64,000 nucleotides of DNA from Marsupella aquatica (lineage: Eukaryota > Marchantiophyta). Positions within the stretch are counted from its first letter, which is position 1; the number at the start of each line of letters is the position of its first letter. This document shows, one piece after another, positions 45,104 through 58,797 of the stretch. The translations under genes and the position numbers were made by a program. The stretch is taken from the NCBI GenBank assembly GCA_973895155.1, contig OZ316895.1, positions 5,580,001 through 5,644,000 on the forward strand, written 5' to 3'. Under the pieces are notes generated by a model. It ran no database searches, was not told the DNA's origin, and saw only the letters and a list, made by a program, of their open reading frames with translations.

Positions 45104-46635
45104 TTGTGGCACACTTGTAACACTCCTTCCTTTCCCCTATTCTATCCACCGTACCTCTCCTGGCTGATGCTTCCACAGAGCACTGCCTCAGTTCCACAAA
45201 TAGCACCACTCAATTCAGCCAATGTCTACAAGTTCTCCCATCTCAATGATACTGTGGACACGATCGGGTCTGGGTCCGCTCCCCAATGCGCGAACTGGCG
45301 ATAAACGTTGATAAAAGCAGAGCTCGGACGAAACTCCTACTTGAGAAAGAATTTCGATTCCGTTGCAATATCTCTACACAGAAAGTGCCGACGGAACAAG
45401 CCGGTCGAATTTTGCTTCCAGAATCAAAACTAAGTTCTTGGAAAGATTGAGGAGTGGTCTCCCGAGAAATTTAAGAAAAACAAGATCGACCGGTCAAATC
45501 TGTTTAAGTCGAAGACTTGTCCTCACTCACTCTCTTTTCCATATTCTAGACGTCTGATCTCCCTGCTGCGGATTACCACCTCTCCGTCCACCACTCCTAG
45601 GACACTTGGTGATGTCCAGGCCGATGAAACCACACCAACAAGAGAGATCAAGTACAGTAAGGACTTCCGTAGCGAACAGTGAGAAAACGGCCGAACGCTT
45701 GCTTACTTCGTTGGAGTCGCAGTCGTACTTGTAACTAGCAGCTCCTCTCTACTCGAACAACAACCCGTTCCCCCGTGCCTCCTGAATTCTCAGCTTCTGT
45801 GAAAGGCAGACACCACAACTGGTCGATCCACAGTAGGCTGGTGAAATGGGATCGGCATAAAGCCTCTTTCCAAGGTCAACAAAGAAATTCTCCATCTACC
45901 TACCTACCTACCTGCCCTGTCCCCCAAAATTGGACTCCAATTCTCTTCCCACACCTCTGAGAGAAAGAGAAAGAGAGAGAGAGATCGGAACCCAAAGGAT
46001 ACCCTTAAAGACTGTAGCAGCTGGCTGCTGACGAGACGACTGGTCCCACATGTCTGCTGCTGATGCTCATGATGAGCTCACGAAAATGTCTCAAAGAAGT
46101 GGAGGAAACGTACCAGGATAGTTCCCCGAACTCGCTCCCCAATCAGTTTGGCACAAATCCACAGACGGCATGAAAACTTGTTCGTCGGTGCTCGTGGCTC
46201 TCGTGGCTCCTTTCGGTGCGGGTTCTTTAGGAAGTTCGAGAAGTCATTTGACGTCGGAAGAACAAAAAGTCCTCCAGAGCCATTTGACTGGATTGGAGTG
46301 AATTTTGTGGGTCTTTTGGAATTCCTTGTCGTCATGTTCTTAATGTGGATGGATCAGTCTGCTGAAATCGACGACGTGTTTCTGGGATTCCTGTCATTTT
46401 TTCCATGATTCGTGAATGGAGCATCCTGGTCTCCCACAAGACAATCAATGAATGCAGCCACATTTTGATGTGTGATTACCAGCAGGGCTGAAATGTGGTC
46501 CACAGTTTGGTCTGAGGAGACACACAAGACTCGTCGATTGCCTCCTTTGCAGTATTTTTGTTGAGTTCTCAACCACATGACTATACAGAAAGGCAGCAAA
46601 ACTTTGAGTTGGCAATTCTGCTCTTCAGCGTCTGA
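45104..46635. other. Intergenic region upstream of the patatin-like gene
   Basis: Probably holds the promoter and 5' UTR of the patatin-like gene, but no core element is obvious. There is a short CTAC run (about 45896-45914) and a GA-rich tract (45960-45984). Frames at 46078-46335 (-) and 46148-46408 (+) are opposite-strand overlaps without domains. Confidence 0.4.
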
Positions 46636-46930
46636 ATTGAGGAGATAAAAAATTATATCACACTGCTAGAAGGAGCGAAAAGAGCGTCTGATTTGAGGAG
46701 ATAAAACATACAGCGCACTACCGAACAAAGCAAAGAGGACCAAACCAGGATTGAGGAGATAGAAAATGTATCACACTGCCAAAAAGAGCAAAAAGGACCA
46801 AACCAGGAATTGAGGAGATTACAAAAATGTATCACACTACAAAAAAGAGCAAAAAGGACCAAACCTGTTGAAGAGATAAGAATAAAACACACTTCCAGAA
46901 AGAGCAAAACGGCCCAAACAAGGAGATAGG
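46636..46930. repeat. Minisatellite, five copies of a 55-59-bp unit
   Basis: Units begin at about 46636, 46691, 46750, 46809 and 46867 with ATTGAGGAGATA or a variant, each containing ATCACACT and ending near AGCAAAAAGGACCAAACCAG. Unit 5 is the most diverged, and a truncated start follows near 46920. A single inverted copy of the unit end lies near 47112-47146 (listed separately). The 166-codon minus-strand frame here is a translation of the repeat. Confidence 0.85.
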
Positions 46931-47111
46931 ATAGCGAGCCCAGACACCCAGCAAAGGGGAGAACACAATAGACCAACCCCACAAAAGTAACAGTGTCCTC
47001 TAAGATATAAAGCAGCAACGGAGCAGCCCTTCGGACGAGCAAGCAGAAAATTCTGATAAGGCTCCACAGTAAATTACATTGGAGGGTCAGGATATATTTT
47101 TTGTTTATGTC

Positions 47112-47146
47112 CTCAATTCCTGGTTTGGTTCTTTTTGCTCCTCCTT
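47112..47146. repeat. Inverted single copy of the 46.7-kb minisatellite unit
   Basis: CTCAATTCCTGGTTTGGTTC followed by TTTTTGCTCCTCC is the reverse complement of the end-to-start junction of the minisatellite units (GAGCAAAAAGGACCAAACCA, then GGAATTGAGG), about 30 bases with one or two changes. Confidence 0.75.
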
Positions 47147-47664
47147 GAGCCAAGCTGCTTTGGCTAATGCTTGCCCTAGTACATGGGTAGCATCATAACA
47201 TTGCTTGTGCTAGTAAAATCTGCAAGGACCACATTAAACCCCAAGGGCACTAACTCCTGCCCTAGAAAAGACAAAAGGACCAATTTACTAAGATGGGTCA
47301 AACAAAGAAAAACAAGCAAAAATAAGCTCGGACTGACTCCAAAGTTGCCTGTGGCAACCCCCAGGGCAACCCAGATGGATTGTGATAATTCTCTTTTGCT
47401 CTATTACCATATGGATCATACAAACCCGGTGATTTTTGGATGGAATTAGTTGCTAAGTATTCTGTAAATGACTTTTCAGTTAGGTTGGGTCCATTTCAGT
47501 TTGCGCAGTAGAAAGGGGAACATCTTCGTGTGAATTGAGAACCATGATCTCTCTTAGTCCTGCCTTGCTTTCTCTTTCATTGGAAGAGAATGATAATGAA
47601 TTCTCAACTAAGAGCTCTTGCTGTATGGACTTTGGAGTACAATGACTTTGGCAATCCAATGCAT

Positions 47665-47925
47665 TGGGAGTTCACTCAAGCCCTCAGAACTCAAAGTCCG
47701 TCCAGGGGTACCGACGGTCTACCCTGAGCTTGGCCCTTCCCGTGACCCGACCAGCTCCCAATGCCAGTCTACGTCCTTTGTGTGCGCCACCAGTTCAGCA
47801 CATGCCTTTGCTAGTTCAATGCATCATTGCCCACAAGCTTCCCTATACTCAGTTCCACCGGATGGTTGCTCTGGGGGCCTGGACCATAGTGGAGCTCAAT
47901 GTCAGAGTCAACAACGCCGGAGTTC
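47665..47925. repeat. Dispersed repeat copy B, related to 8530-8790
   Basis: About 250 bases similar in order and orientation to 8530-8790. The copy next to gypsy integrase suggests this is a stray LTR or UTR fragment of that family. No target duplication is visible. Confidence 0.6.
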
Positions 47926-48174
47926 TGTGACTAATACAAAGCTCTTAGAAGCATGCATCTCTCGGTACAAAAACTCCAGATTTTATGGAGAATTTATCGA
48001 GTAGTGTCAAATCAAAAGTTTTGTTCTTCCAATAAATTGTCATGACAACAAATTTTGACTAAAGAGCACACGCACATATCCAACCTTACAACTCCAAATA
48101 GTAGAAGTGGTATTCCCATCATGTTAATTACTGTAATTTACATGTAAGATAATGCACTGCTATGATATCCAACT

Positions 48175-48651
48175 GTAGGAGGGTATTATAATAGACCATC
48201 GTCCAAGCTCCAGGGTCATTGCGTGAGGGCAAGGGCCACTACTTGAGGGATCCCCACCAGGGAGGGCTTATTACTAGAGTTAAAATCTTGTATGAACCCC
48301 TAGAAACTGTTAGATATTGCTCTAGTCTTGTGACTCATGAGCTAACCACAGTTAGACTAACTCGGGTTAGGACTTAGCTAATGTTAGCGGTAGTGCTGTT
48401 GTGTATATAGCCAGGGCTGATGCCAGACCCTGGTGGAACTTAGGCTTATTGTTACGGAGCTAGTTGAGAGATAGGGAGAGCTTGTGCTGTCGAAGCTTGG
48501 TATGGCCGGTCGGCCTAGAGTGTAGTAAAGCTCTTGTGTGTTCCCCTGGACGTAGCCTCTTGTGGAGGTGAACCACGTATCTCTGTGTGTTGACTATTGT
48601 ACGTTGGATGGTTCATGGGTTTGCTGTTACGAATGTTGTCTATGCTCAACA
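48175..48651 (+). repeat. Probable solo LTR of a Ty1/copia element
   Basis: Starts TGTAGGAGGG and ends GCTCAACA (TG...CA). It contains a TATA-like GTGTATATAGCC near 48391-48402 and, near the end, the phrases CCTGGACGTAGCC and GAACCACGTATCTC, which are typical of the R/U5 region of plant copia LTRs. No primer-binding site or Gag follows, so it is solitary or truncated. I did not find a 5-bp target duplication, so the ends are approximate. Confidence 0.55.
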
Positions 48652-51600
48652 GAAATAACTGTGCTTTATCTGTCAAAGTTTTCCAAGGTTTACATCTTTT
48701 GGAATATCTTCAATGTTGAAACTATACAAGCTATTGGGGGAACTGGATATTTTCTCATGTTGCATTCAGACTATTGAGCCTTGGGTACTCATTTGCTCTA
48801 AATTTTTTTCTAATCAAATGGTGGCTTTCTCAAAGGATTTTGCTGTTGCAATTGCATCCACAGCCTGCAAGAGAATGAAACAGAAAGAAAGATTGATATC
48901 CTGAGGAGCTTTTTGGTTTAGCCAATAATTTGGATAAAATCATTGTGGCGAAATGTGTTGACTGTATGTAAAGGAGGTGATTGTGGGGTCTTGATAACTG
49001 CACATCAAAATATGATATAGCTTGTGTTGGGCATTACAAAACTCAAGGGTCAAGGTGAAAAGATTAAAGACCTCTCAATGCAATGTTTTTGGGTATTTGC
49101 CTTGAAGATCATTCCTTAGTTGTTCATTCCTTCCTGTGGTGTCTAGCATCCTTATTAAACAAGAAACTCCTGCTCCTTCTCCTATGCCATAAGACAAGTG
49201 AATTTTTCCCAAAAATAATGCTCTTCAGAAGATTGCCAAAATGCACCTAAAACATCAACACAACCAGGTTATGAACGTGCACAACATCCCTGGGAACATC
49301 CTAATTAATGGTGCAAAAACACAGTTGTGGGCTTGCACGCAGCATTCAAATCATCCAAGTCCGAGCAAGTTTGGCATTAAGGTGTGAGCTAGCAAGAGAT
49401 GGCACCATTAAGATTACATTGTGGGTTTCACGTGGTGGAAGGTACTCTATATCACCAGCCTTTTAGTCCTAGTAAGTGGGGATGGAGATGTTTGCTGCTT
49501 CACTCCAAACATAAATTAGTTGTAACAGGAATTCTCTTTTTGCAGTTGTGGAGGGTTCTGGGTGTGGTGCCATGATTACTCCTCCCCCAATGGGATGCAT
49601 AAACACACCCCCAACAACCCTAAATTTGTGTGTTGTACCTAGACAAGCAAGCATTATTGACCCATCTCTTCTAGGACTGGTGGTACAAGCAGCTTACTCT
49701 CCGTTATGCAAGTAATGTTAGACTTTTGTAGTCAATCCACAGGAGAGAGTAGACAGATTGATGGGCTCCTCCTATGAGAAGTACATACATTTAAGACTCC
49801 TTCCTAAGGGTGGCTGTACAAGAGGGCTTTACAAGAGGTAGGGGGCATTTGTAACCTTTTTTTCACGAACAGCAAAGTGGAGAGCTTTAGGTAACTCTTA
49901 ACCAAAAATCTTTTGAGATGAAGTTCAACAAATGCAAATCCCAAATGCAAATCCCAAATGCAAATCCCGTGAATGAAGGAGCCAAGGTGGGAAGTGCTTG
50001 GCACACCTCTTGAGGTGGTTAGAAATTCTAGACAAAATAAGTACTCCATGTCAACATTTCCTTGTCTCATCAACTTTTCCTTGGACCCACTGCTTGCCAT
50101 ACAAGATCAGATCAATAGACACGGACCTGGATGGGCCCTGAGTTCTTGTTAAGCCAACAGCAGCCATTTTCACTCATTACAAGTCCAGATTTAGTCTTGG
50201 ATGGAATAAAAAGGAAATTAAGAGAAATTATGAGCCCAGTCATCATCTTGTAAAGACATCTTGTTGGCCTGATTCTAGAAAAATAGATTCATAGGCTATT
50301 CGATAGGACACACAACAGGTCGGACTCCTTCACAATATGCATGGACATCCCATTTTGAGTAAAACACCATGACTGCTGGTGTATAGACTCAATGACTAAA
50401 GAAAACGGATGTATAGAAGTGATAACTTCCAAACTTACAAAAGCAGCCAATGGTATATGAAATATGGATACTAAGAAGTCCAAGCTTCAATATAGGATAA
50501 TGGCGGTCTCCCTGTGACCAGAAAGTGAGGAAAACCTGACAGGTGGCAGCCTGGAAGCTTTTCAGAGCTTTCTTGGAGCAAAGTTCAGGCTACAACCCCT
50601 TCCCAGACCTCCATTATAGTAAGTAATTACTGTCCGGAAAAAGGTTACTTCCGGGCAAGAGATTATGGGAATAGCAGGTGCCTCCACAAATGGTTACACA
50701 CCGTTAACCTGCATTCCGTACATAAATTTCCAAACAACTGAACATGTAGAGTTTGCTGGAAAATTGAAATCTGTCAGTCAAGACTAACATGCAACAGAAC
50801 ACGATTTTCTAGACAGGATGTTCTACAGCAGAAAAGGATCCCTGGACCACAGTGCTCTTAAACGGTGTTCCGGCAATGTGAGGGAAGGCTGCTGGTCAAG
50901 CAGGTATGAATCACAAAACCATTCTGCATGCTACAAAAGAAAAATGAACAACGATACAGAGACAAGTTCTAGAGTAGTGTAAAATCCAAATGCCTCAAAA
51001 TTGCAAACAGGAGGCATGCAAATACGATGAGGTGGTTAGAAGGTCGATATCATTATACCTATGACGCCAAATGAACAGGTCAACAGCGTCCACGTTGCCT
51101 ACACTCTCAAATTTCATCGGAGTAACTCAAATTGGACGATCAGAGCGGATGACGAGTGAAGATAAATTCTTCCATCTTGTGAACCCTAATATCTTACAAT
51201 GTTCAAATCATTCTAATGCGAATTTCCAGGCTTTAAACTAACATAGGAGAAAAGAACTGGCTGGCCAACAACAATGCCACCAATTGGAGCTCATCCCTCT
51301 AATTATTCACCAAACTAATTTCAGAAACAATGTGGTTTCCTTGTTTGCATTATCATTCCTTTCACTTGATACTCCCCCGTTTAGTGCGCCGTTGTTCCTG
51401 GGCACAATGTGAGCAAAACAAACAGATTCGGTATCCATCGGGCCACTTTGCTGGATCAATCTGCACATGTCAACAAGCACCAGCTAAGCCAAAGCTCCAA
51501 TTCCTGTCCACTCAGATCGAATCGACGGTGGATGCTAAATGGCTGAAATTCAGATGAGGTATCAATACCTGAATTGCAGAGAGAATCAGGTGAAAATTCC

Positions 51601-51976
51601 TACGTTGATGTCAAAGAAAAATAGATTTCTTGAAGTTTGAAGTCTCCATGTTCTTGTGATTGGATTTGGTTTGCAACCAGTGTCCAAGTCAGCTTTTGAA
51701 ACTTCCAGACTTTTTGTAAGTTCGAGAAGAAGCAATGAAGCATTGGATCTGGAACATCAGGAGTAGATTATGTAAAGGGTGGGTATATGTTGTTGGAGAA
51801 TCTCTCCCACAAACAGAACACGAAGTTCGGATTCTTCTCTTTGAAGCAGCCTCACCTGACGTTCAGGGTGATCTTGTCTTTCTCTCTTTCAAGGATCCTA
51901 GGGGTGCTAAGTCATCTCATGGCACACAGCATTGTACCTTAATTCTGCTGACAACTGAACTTGAATCATAACATAC
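48652..51976. other. Intergenic region downstream of the golgin-like gene
   Basis: A 13-bp triplicate CAAATGCAAATCC lies at 49929-49967. The segment 51450-51970 may hold the last exon(s) and 3' UTR of the minus-strand coiled-coil gene: acceptor-like TTCAG sites lie at about 51556 and 51570 on that strand. No other gene recognised. Confidence 0.4.
49929..49967. repeat. 13-bp tandem triplicate
   Basis: Three perfect copies of CAAATGCAAATCC. Confidence 0.95.
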
Positions 51977-54900
51977 CTGTGATATAAGCAGGTTCATCTG
52001 CTCCCGATAAAGTGTCTTCACATCTGACATGTCTGCTTCAAGCTCATCCGACTGCATTGAAGTACAGGCCATGGGCAACAAAATTGCGAATTAGCCCCAT
52101 ATTATTGGCTATGGGCACCTTGTGTTGCTGGAAAAGATAAATGAAAGCACAAAAAAACAATACTTGTTCCATAATCTTTCTGACCCACAGGAACGATCCA
52201 AAGAGATATTTTCTCTGGCCCACGGTCTTACAAATCCTTTATATCGAAGCTCCTGTGAAACCATGACCCATTATGATACTGTTCGGCTCATATTTGTAAC
52301 TGCTGTCAAGCTCTTTGAAAACTCAAGTTGTACTTGTAGCATTCTAATCATTGAGCAGAAACATCAACTGGAACGCCGACAGATACCTTCTCGTTCATTT
52401 CACCAATTATAACCAGCGCCATTTCATGCCGTTTCTTGAGCTCCTCCAGCTCCTTCCGGACTCTAGGGGCGGATGCCATATCCTGTATTCAGCATTCAGA
52501 TTACTGTACCGTAAGATTCTCAAACTATATCTGTCGTCATGTATATCCATCATAGCCTATGAACTCAAGTGCGAGACCTCTCCAACTAGCTGAACTACCG
52601 ATGATCGATAAGAAATATAGCACACTGAGTAACCAAAGTCTTGCAGGTCATCCTGCTAAGTGTAGGTTAAGTGGATAGTGTCTCTGATCACAGTTTGGGG
52701 TCAATTCTCTTTAGAGAACTGATCAGGATCGTTTCAGGAATTGCATGATAATGTAGAGCTATAGCAGAAAGATGATACTCATTGATTAAAAAAATTATTG
52801 AACTCAATCGGTGTCCAGTTTAGACGTGAAGAAGGATGTGTAGCTTCTCTTAAATTTCTGCCTGTTTAGTTTTGACAGATTCTCGTTTGAGTACGCCCTA
52901 CCTTCTCCATGGTTGTCAATTTTTCGGTTGCTCTAAGCAGATCCTCAGATGCATGATCACGGGCCGATTGAGCAGCTTTCAAATCTTTGTGTAGCTGAGC
53001 CACTTCACCTTGCAACCGTCTGACATCAAACCCATATCAGTTAGATAATCGAAATCAAGAGACTGGATTAAATAAGCCAGAGGTTGAGTGGAGTTGTTCC
53101 TTATCTCAGATTGAGGTAACAAGGCAGAAACTTTTAGTTATAAAAACAATTAATATGCGAGGATTGTCCAGTAGATAGAAACTTTTCATGCATATCATCA
53201 GTAGTATATTTCGATCACTAGCTTGTGAGAGCAATCAGCAAAAAAATGGGATGTGATCTAAGTTCTGAGGCATGGAACATGAAACTGGATGACGAGCAAA
53301 ACAAGTACCTGACTTCAGAGACAAGCCGCTCCATATTTACAGGAGTTGGTGTCAGCCCGCCCTTGGAAACGTCAATTTCATTGACGTCAGGTGTAAAATC
53401 AGCTGAAGAGCCTTGTCTCTGTGGAGGGACCTCTTTTGACAGCGCCTCTGGATTCTCACGGTCAGACGAATCTTCTGCGTTGTCAACCCCAAGGCTTGCT
53501 GTCCTTAACGAGGTCATGCGAGCTCGAAACTCTCTTTCCTGCTCAGCTAACGATGCCTGCAGATGAGAACGAGAATAAGTAAAAATGAAGGGTTCGTAAT
53601 GAAGACATTTGAAATGATGAATACCTCCTTTTCCTGCAAGGCTTACAGTCCTTGAAAGCAATTGGAGCAATTGAAGCAATTGTTAGAACATGTTAGAGAT
53701 GTTGCATAAACGGTTTATGAAAAGACATGCTCTCCATCCACCTTATCATCTAAACTGCTATGAATTTGCTTTCAGTTTCAGAGCTCAGACTTCCAGATTG
53801 AAAGTCACACCTTCAGCGATTGGAACTGACGCCTTATTCCATCAGCTTCAGCTGTAAGTTCCAGTCTTGCTTCTTCCAGCAAACGCTCTGCTTCCTGTAC
53901 AGCCGAGAAACTGACAGACTTAGGGTCACTTGTGAAAAAGTTTCTGTAGGACTCCCTGAAACTGCAAGCCTGCACTAAGAAGGTATTGGGGATCACAAAG
54001 AATAGTCTCGCATCATCTATCCAAACCGATTGACTAGAGAGTGCAAGGGAGAAGTTGTCTAAATACTTTAAAGATCGCTAAAGCTGTTAACCTCGACTTG
54101 TTCTTGATACATGACATTGAGCTCATAATTCAAACCTCTTTTGCAGCTTGCTCAGCAAGAAAATGTTCAACTGCCTCATCTTTCTCTTGTTCAGCTGATG
54201 CGGCTTTCCCCTCAACTAAGAGAAGCTTCTCTTTCAGTTCGTCTTGGGCCCTTTCACTTGTCATTAGTTTGTCTTTTTCTAGAAGAAGATTCTCCTTGAG
54301 TTCCTGAACACAATCCAAAACCATGACTTACAGCATACAAAAATCTGGAAATTCTTATGCAATTTATACCAGGAAAGGGCTTGAAGTGTAATTCCTGTAG
54401 CGAAAAACTTAAAGCACATTGACAAGACCCCAAGATCATACTCTCGTCTGACCGTGAGAACCTAAAAGCATAAAAAAGAACTAGTTACCTGAATCTTTTC
54501 TTCTAACTGTTGCACCTTCCCAAGAATAGATTGCATCTCTGCTCTCAACTCATTGACTACAAACTCTGCAGTTTCAGCTCTTTTCTCAGCTGCTGCAGTT
54601 TCAGCTTCTGCTGTTGTAAGAGCATCCAATGTGGTCATGGCAGTTGCCTCCAATTCTTGAAGCTGGTATTTATGCTGCAGCTCTCTCTCTTCCATGTGAG
54701 CTTCTCTTTGTGTAATCTGAAAAGGAACCTTTTTGTGTTAGAAGGTCAGCTACATCACACTGAGAGAAGTGGCGAGACTCAAACTATTTAAGCTTTAAAC
54801 TATGAAGAGGAACCTTCTTGTAGCTTGATGAGACAATGAGACTATCTGAATTTTATTCTTTATGACAAGGTCAATAAATGCATAGTTTCTCCAAGCAGGT

Positions 54901-57900
54901 ATTTTACACACGGCTGTGATAGAAGTATAGAGTTCCGGGTGAAAAACACTAAATTGTCTCTCATTGCCGTAGTGGGACTATGTTTCAAGTGGATCGCATG
55001 CAATTATCAGGCCAAATTGCCTCTGATCTGGAAAATATGACAAGAAAATTACTTGGCGCACAAGTGGCATGGTTGCCTCGGACAGACGGGCGGTTGCTTC
55101 CTCTTGCGCTGCCTCTGCAGTCCTGCATTTCTCCTCCAATCTCCTCATCTGGAATTACCACCATCAGCCAAAGGAAGCATCGCGAAATTTGAGGAGAGAA
55201 AGGACACTGAAGATAACGATAGAGGTTCAAAAGGCAATTTAAAGGTTCATGTTACTAGCGACCATTTCTTTCGATCAAATTGATGGATTCGCGCCAGACT
55301 GGAAATGAGACTTCTATCTCTGAATACTCCCAGATGAACTTATAGTTTCCGTAGATATACCTCTTCTCTCAGGGAGTCCTCTCGTTCTGATGCAGTCTTG
55401 TTAGCCTTTGTTAAGCTCTGCAGACACAATATAATAACCAGAATAATAAAACGCTTGCATAGTTTTGTATCCAGTCACCTAGATCTAAGGGCGACAGCCC
55501 CCAAGGTGTCTGGTGTAGAAAATGCTCACTCACTGCATCTTCATAAAATTAACGTCCAGTAGTCAAGCAAACATTTTCCCCACCTTAACTAGAGCTAAAA
55601 GCGACCTACAAAAACGGCTCAAAGCGAAATCTCAATAAACGCTCACACTGCGGAGGGAATCCAAGTTGGCAGCCCAGTGTTTCTCTCTTTCGTCCATTTG
55701 TTGTGACAAGCGTGCCATTCCAGCTTCCCTCTCCTTTGTTGCAAACTGCAAGTCCTCCTCAGCCTGCTTTCTCGCTTCCTCAAGCGCCTGAAGGAAAAAT
55801 AAAATCACAAATCCATTCCGAGATATTTTGACAAGGACAACTTCTGTACAAAGACTCACTGCAAACCGCAAATAATGTTTCTAGTTGTACCTTCTGTCTT
55901 TGTTGAAGTGCCTGATTTGCCTCCGCTGCATTCATCGACCTATTCCAAACCATATCCATGAAGGCTGTTACAGCGTAAGTAAGGTTGCCTCGAATCACCA
56001 CTGAGAAAGTAAGACAGTCCGATGTGTTTTTTCTTTTGGGCATGAGTAGGACCATCAATACAAATACTCTACCGATGATACACCAGTCCTTGCAAAAACT
56101 CAAACATAGCTGGTGCAGACAATTGTCCAGTGCAGAAAGCAAAGGGCAACATTCAAGCTTATTTTTCCCGTAATTGTGTACAAGAAAATTAAGACTTGAA
56201 TTACACTTCCGTTTCTGCACTAAAAATTCACAAAGAAAATTGAAGTAAAAGGCCGAATGATTGAATTGCTCCGATACGGTCAAAGGTTTTGGGATTCTTC
56301 GTTCATCGGGAAGGGAATTTATTGTTTGTACGTTGGGGGCGGAGGTTGTTGGAATCCAGAGGCAAACAATGCTAAGGAGAGGTAAACATTGTCCACCTGC
56401 TCAATTCTGTTTCTTTTGCAGCATCTTCCAAGACCTGCAAGCGAGACAAAGCTGGGCTAAGAACCCTAAGGCGCACGCATTCAAACATCTATATCGTAAA
56501 CAGCAGAACTGAATATGAAGAGGAGATTTGGCTGAAGCTTTGGACCGGGAATGATAAAGGCTATCAGACGAGCCTGGTTACACCAACAAGTTAGATCTTA
56601 GTAGTTGCGCCGTAAATCAATACGAAAAACGAATGGCCACAGATTTGTAAACGATTCGCCAGACTTAACCAGACAACCATCAAATGCATTGCACTTTACG
56701 GGAGATGTGGCAACAGTATCCTGGTCTTTGGATATTCCCCTGGTCATTCCTTTGAGACCGGCACTTACAAACAATTGTTTCAAATATCTACCAGCACTTC
56801 TAATATGAAATTTGTATGCAATTCGCTGCTTTGACAACAAGTAAGAGCACAACATATCACCGCCAATACCTGGACACGCGAGAGTAGTTTCTCCTTCTCT
56901 TGGCCTGTTTTTGCCAGATCTGTACGACATTTCTTTATAATGCCTTCTAGCTCTCCGATTTTGATTGACAGCCTCTCACCTTCCGTGACATACTGCAAAA
57001 CAAACAGGTCAAATCCGCAGGCATGAGCAATGTTGGAATGTGAGATCTAGGTAGCTCCCCACCCAGTGAAGTTTTTTCCTCCTACTGACTTCGGGCTTCT
57101 GCCAAACAGAGTACTTACGAGTTAATTGTTTAGGGAAAGGAGGGAAGAGGACATGCAATGCAATTTGAGGCAATGCGCCGAAAGAGAGGAAATGAAGAAA
57201 TATGTCAGAACCAGAACTGAACAATTTACGAGAGCAACATGTGGGGAAATCATCTCTAATGCCGGATGCTAAAAAGATGATTCACGCTAGATAGGATCCA
57301 TTTGATTGTTCAGCTCATAGTTGCAGAGAAGAACGAGGGTCCACTGAAGGTACCTATTGTCAACACCCTATTCGTCTATTCCGTCCACGGCAGTACATGG
57401 AAGGAAACTCAGACGCCAAGTATTCCCACGAATGGGGAGTCTGGTGCCAAATCATACCTGGTCTATAGAGCTTTGCTTCCGTTCAATGTCCTTGACGAGA
57501 AGTTCCTTTCCTTTCTTGAACTCCTCAACCTGTTGTCGGAGTGTGAAACACTCCTCTTTCATGTTTGACGCCTGGACAGCTGCCTCAGTTAGTTACAGCC
57601 TCAGACTCAGCCTGAGTTAATCCACCGTTGACTAAACTGTTTTGGATCCTAGAAGAATTTTTCTTGTATGGGATAGAACGTTATCAAATCAAAGTTATGT
57701 AGGTCTTGCAAAACCCTGAACTGAGTCCAGGGTGCTTCATCACTAGAGAAACTGAATACAAGAATCTGTTGAATGATTCAATGATTGAATGATGTGACCA
57801 GGTAGAGATGAAAAGACATCAAACAAGCAAACATGACAGGCCTCAAGTCTTAAGGAGAAGATAACTAAAACAATAAAGAACCAACTGTTATCATAATTTG

Positions 57901-58711
57901 AGAAATAAAGTAACTTACAGTTCGTTCAGCTACTCCTAATCGTTTGGTAAACTCTTCTTGGAGTTCTGCTAGATCTTGGTCTGTCCCACCAGCAAGATGA
58001 AGTTTCACGGCGTCCTCCTTCAGTTTCTCGTTCTCATTCTGATGTAGGCAACAGAAGATGCAATCATCAATCAGCGTGTCTATGCGCAATATAGAATAGG
58101 ACCAGAACGTCTATTCTCTAGTTAATACTTCGAGGGGAACAATATGCTCACTGGCTTACCATGAATATGCTAAAACAGTTAATTGTGCCTATCTAGTTTA
58201 TAAAGAACTTCACTTGCTTCAAACCGGGCAAAATAAGATAGTAGCAACCTGTAGCGCACTGTTGATAACTGTCATCGTGACAAGTTTGGACTCATAATGC
58301 TTGACCCTGCGCCACAAGCAATTCCCATTGAGTGAATAATTTCACAACATCATCGACCACTCTGCAGTAATTCGGAACGATTGCTCATCTAAGGATGCAC
58401 GCCCTTCCCACTCTACCATTTTTCCAGGACTAATAAGTATTATTCATGGTGATAGTCAGGCAAAACCCATTATGGACAGGAAAGGGCCTATACGTGGTGA
58501 TCTAGACAGCCTCACCAGCATAGGCATCTAAACATCGCAATAAACAGATAATGATTTCCTGTAAACAGAGAGCCGGGTAACGTGCTCCGAAGTGTGGTAA
58601 GAAAGACATACCTTGTGGCAAGCTCTTTCTTTGCACCAGTTAAATCACTTTCAAGGGCAGTTACCCTAGCTTCAAGATCCACAGGAGTCATTGCCAAATC
58701 CTGCTCGCCAC
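51977..58711 (-). CDS. TMF/golgin-candidate-5-like coiled-coil Golgi protein, 17 exons seen, both ends unresolved
   Basis: Exons (minus, 5' to 3'): 58612-58711, 58249-58306, 57919-58038, 57458-57571, 56870-56992, 56397-56434, 55891-55939, 55647-55787, 55361-55417, 55053-55148, 54489-54716, 54136-54303, 53811-53894, 53309-53556, 52902-53019, 52387-52482, 51977-52051. All junctions are GT-AG with matching phase, giving about 637 residues, nearly all heptad coiled coil. Diagnostic resemblance to TMF/GC5: LQEEFTKRLGVAERT, VTEGERLSIKIGELE, SEATMPLVRQ, and the C-terminal TMF domain (RKELEELKKRHEMALVIIGE, ELEADMSDVKTLYREQMNLL). Known role: Rab6-binding tethering at the Golgi. The N-terminal exons above 58711 and the final codons are not settled; reading on past 51977 meets a stop 20 codons later. 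Exon 57458-57571 could start at 57583. Confidence 0.85.
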
Positions 58712-58797
58712 CTGATGCACATTGCACAATTTGTCAACACAACAGTGTGGGGCCCATTTTACCTGCTAGGGGGTAGTACTCCACTTGTAGTCTTCAC

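Larger units (their letters stand above)
46931..48174. other. Non-coding region with an inverted minisatellite unit and a dispersed repeat
   Basis: Contains the inverted unit near 47112-47146 and the dispersed repeat copy B at 47665-47925. Short plus-strand frames have no recognisable domain. Confidence 0.45.

Noticed and set aside
46653-47153. 166-codon minus-strand frame with hydrophobic repeats
   Set aside because: It is a translation of the 55-59-bp minisatellite, whose units happen to lack stops in this frame.
53225-54791. Serine-rich plus-strand frames at 53225-53566, 54041-54307 and 54510-54791
   Set aside because: Antisense shadows of coiled-coil exons (Glu/Gln/Ala-rich codons read as Ser/Phe/Cys on the other strand).
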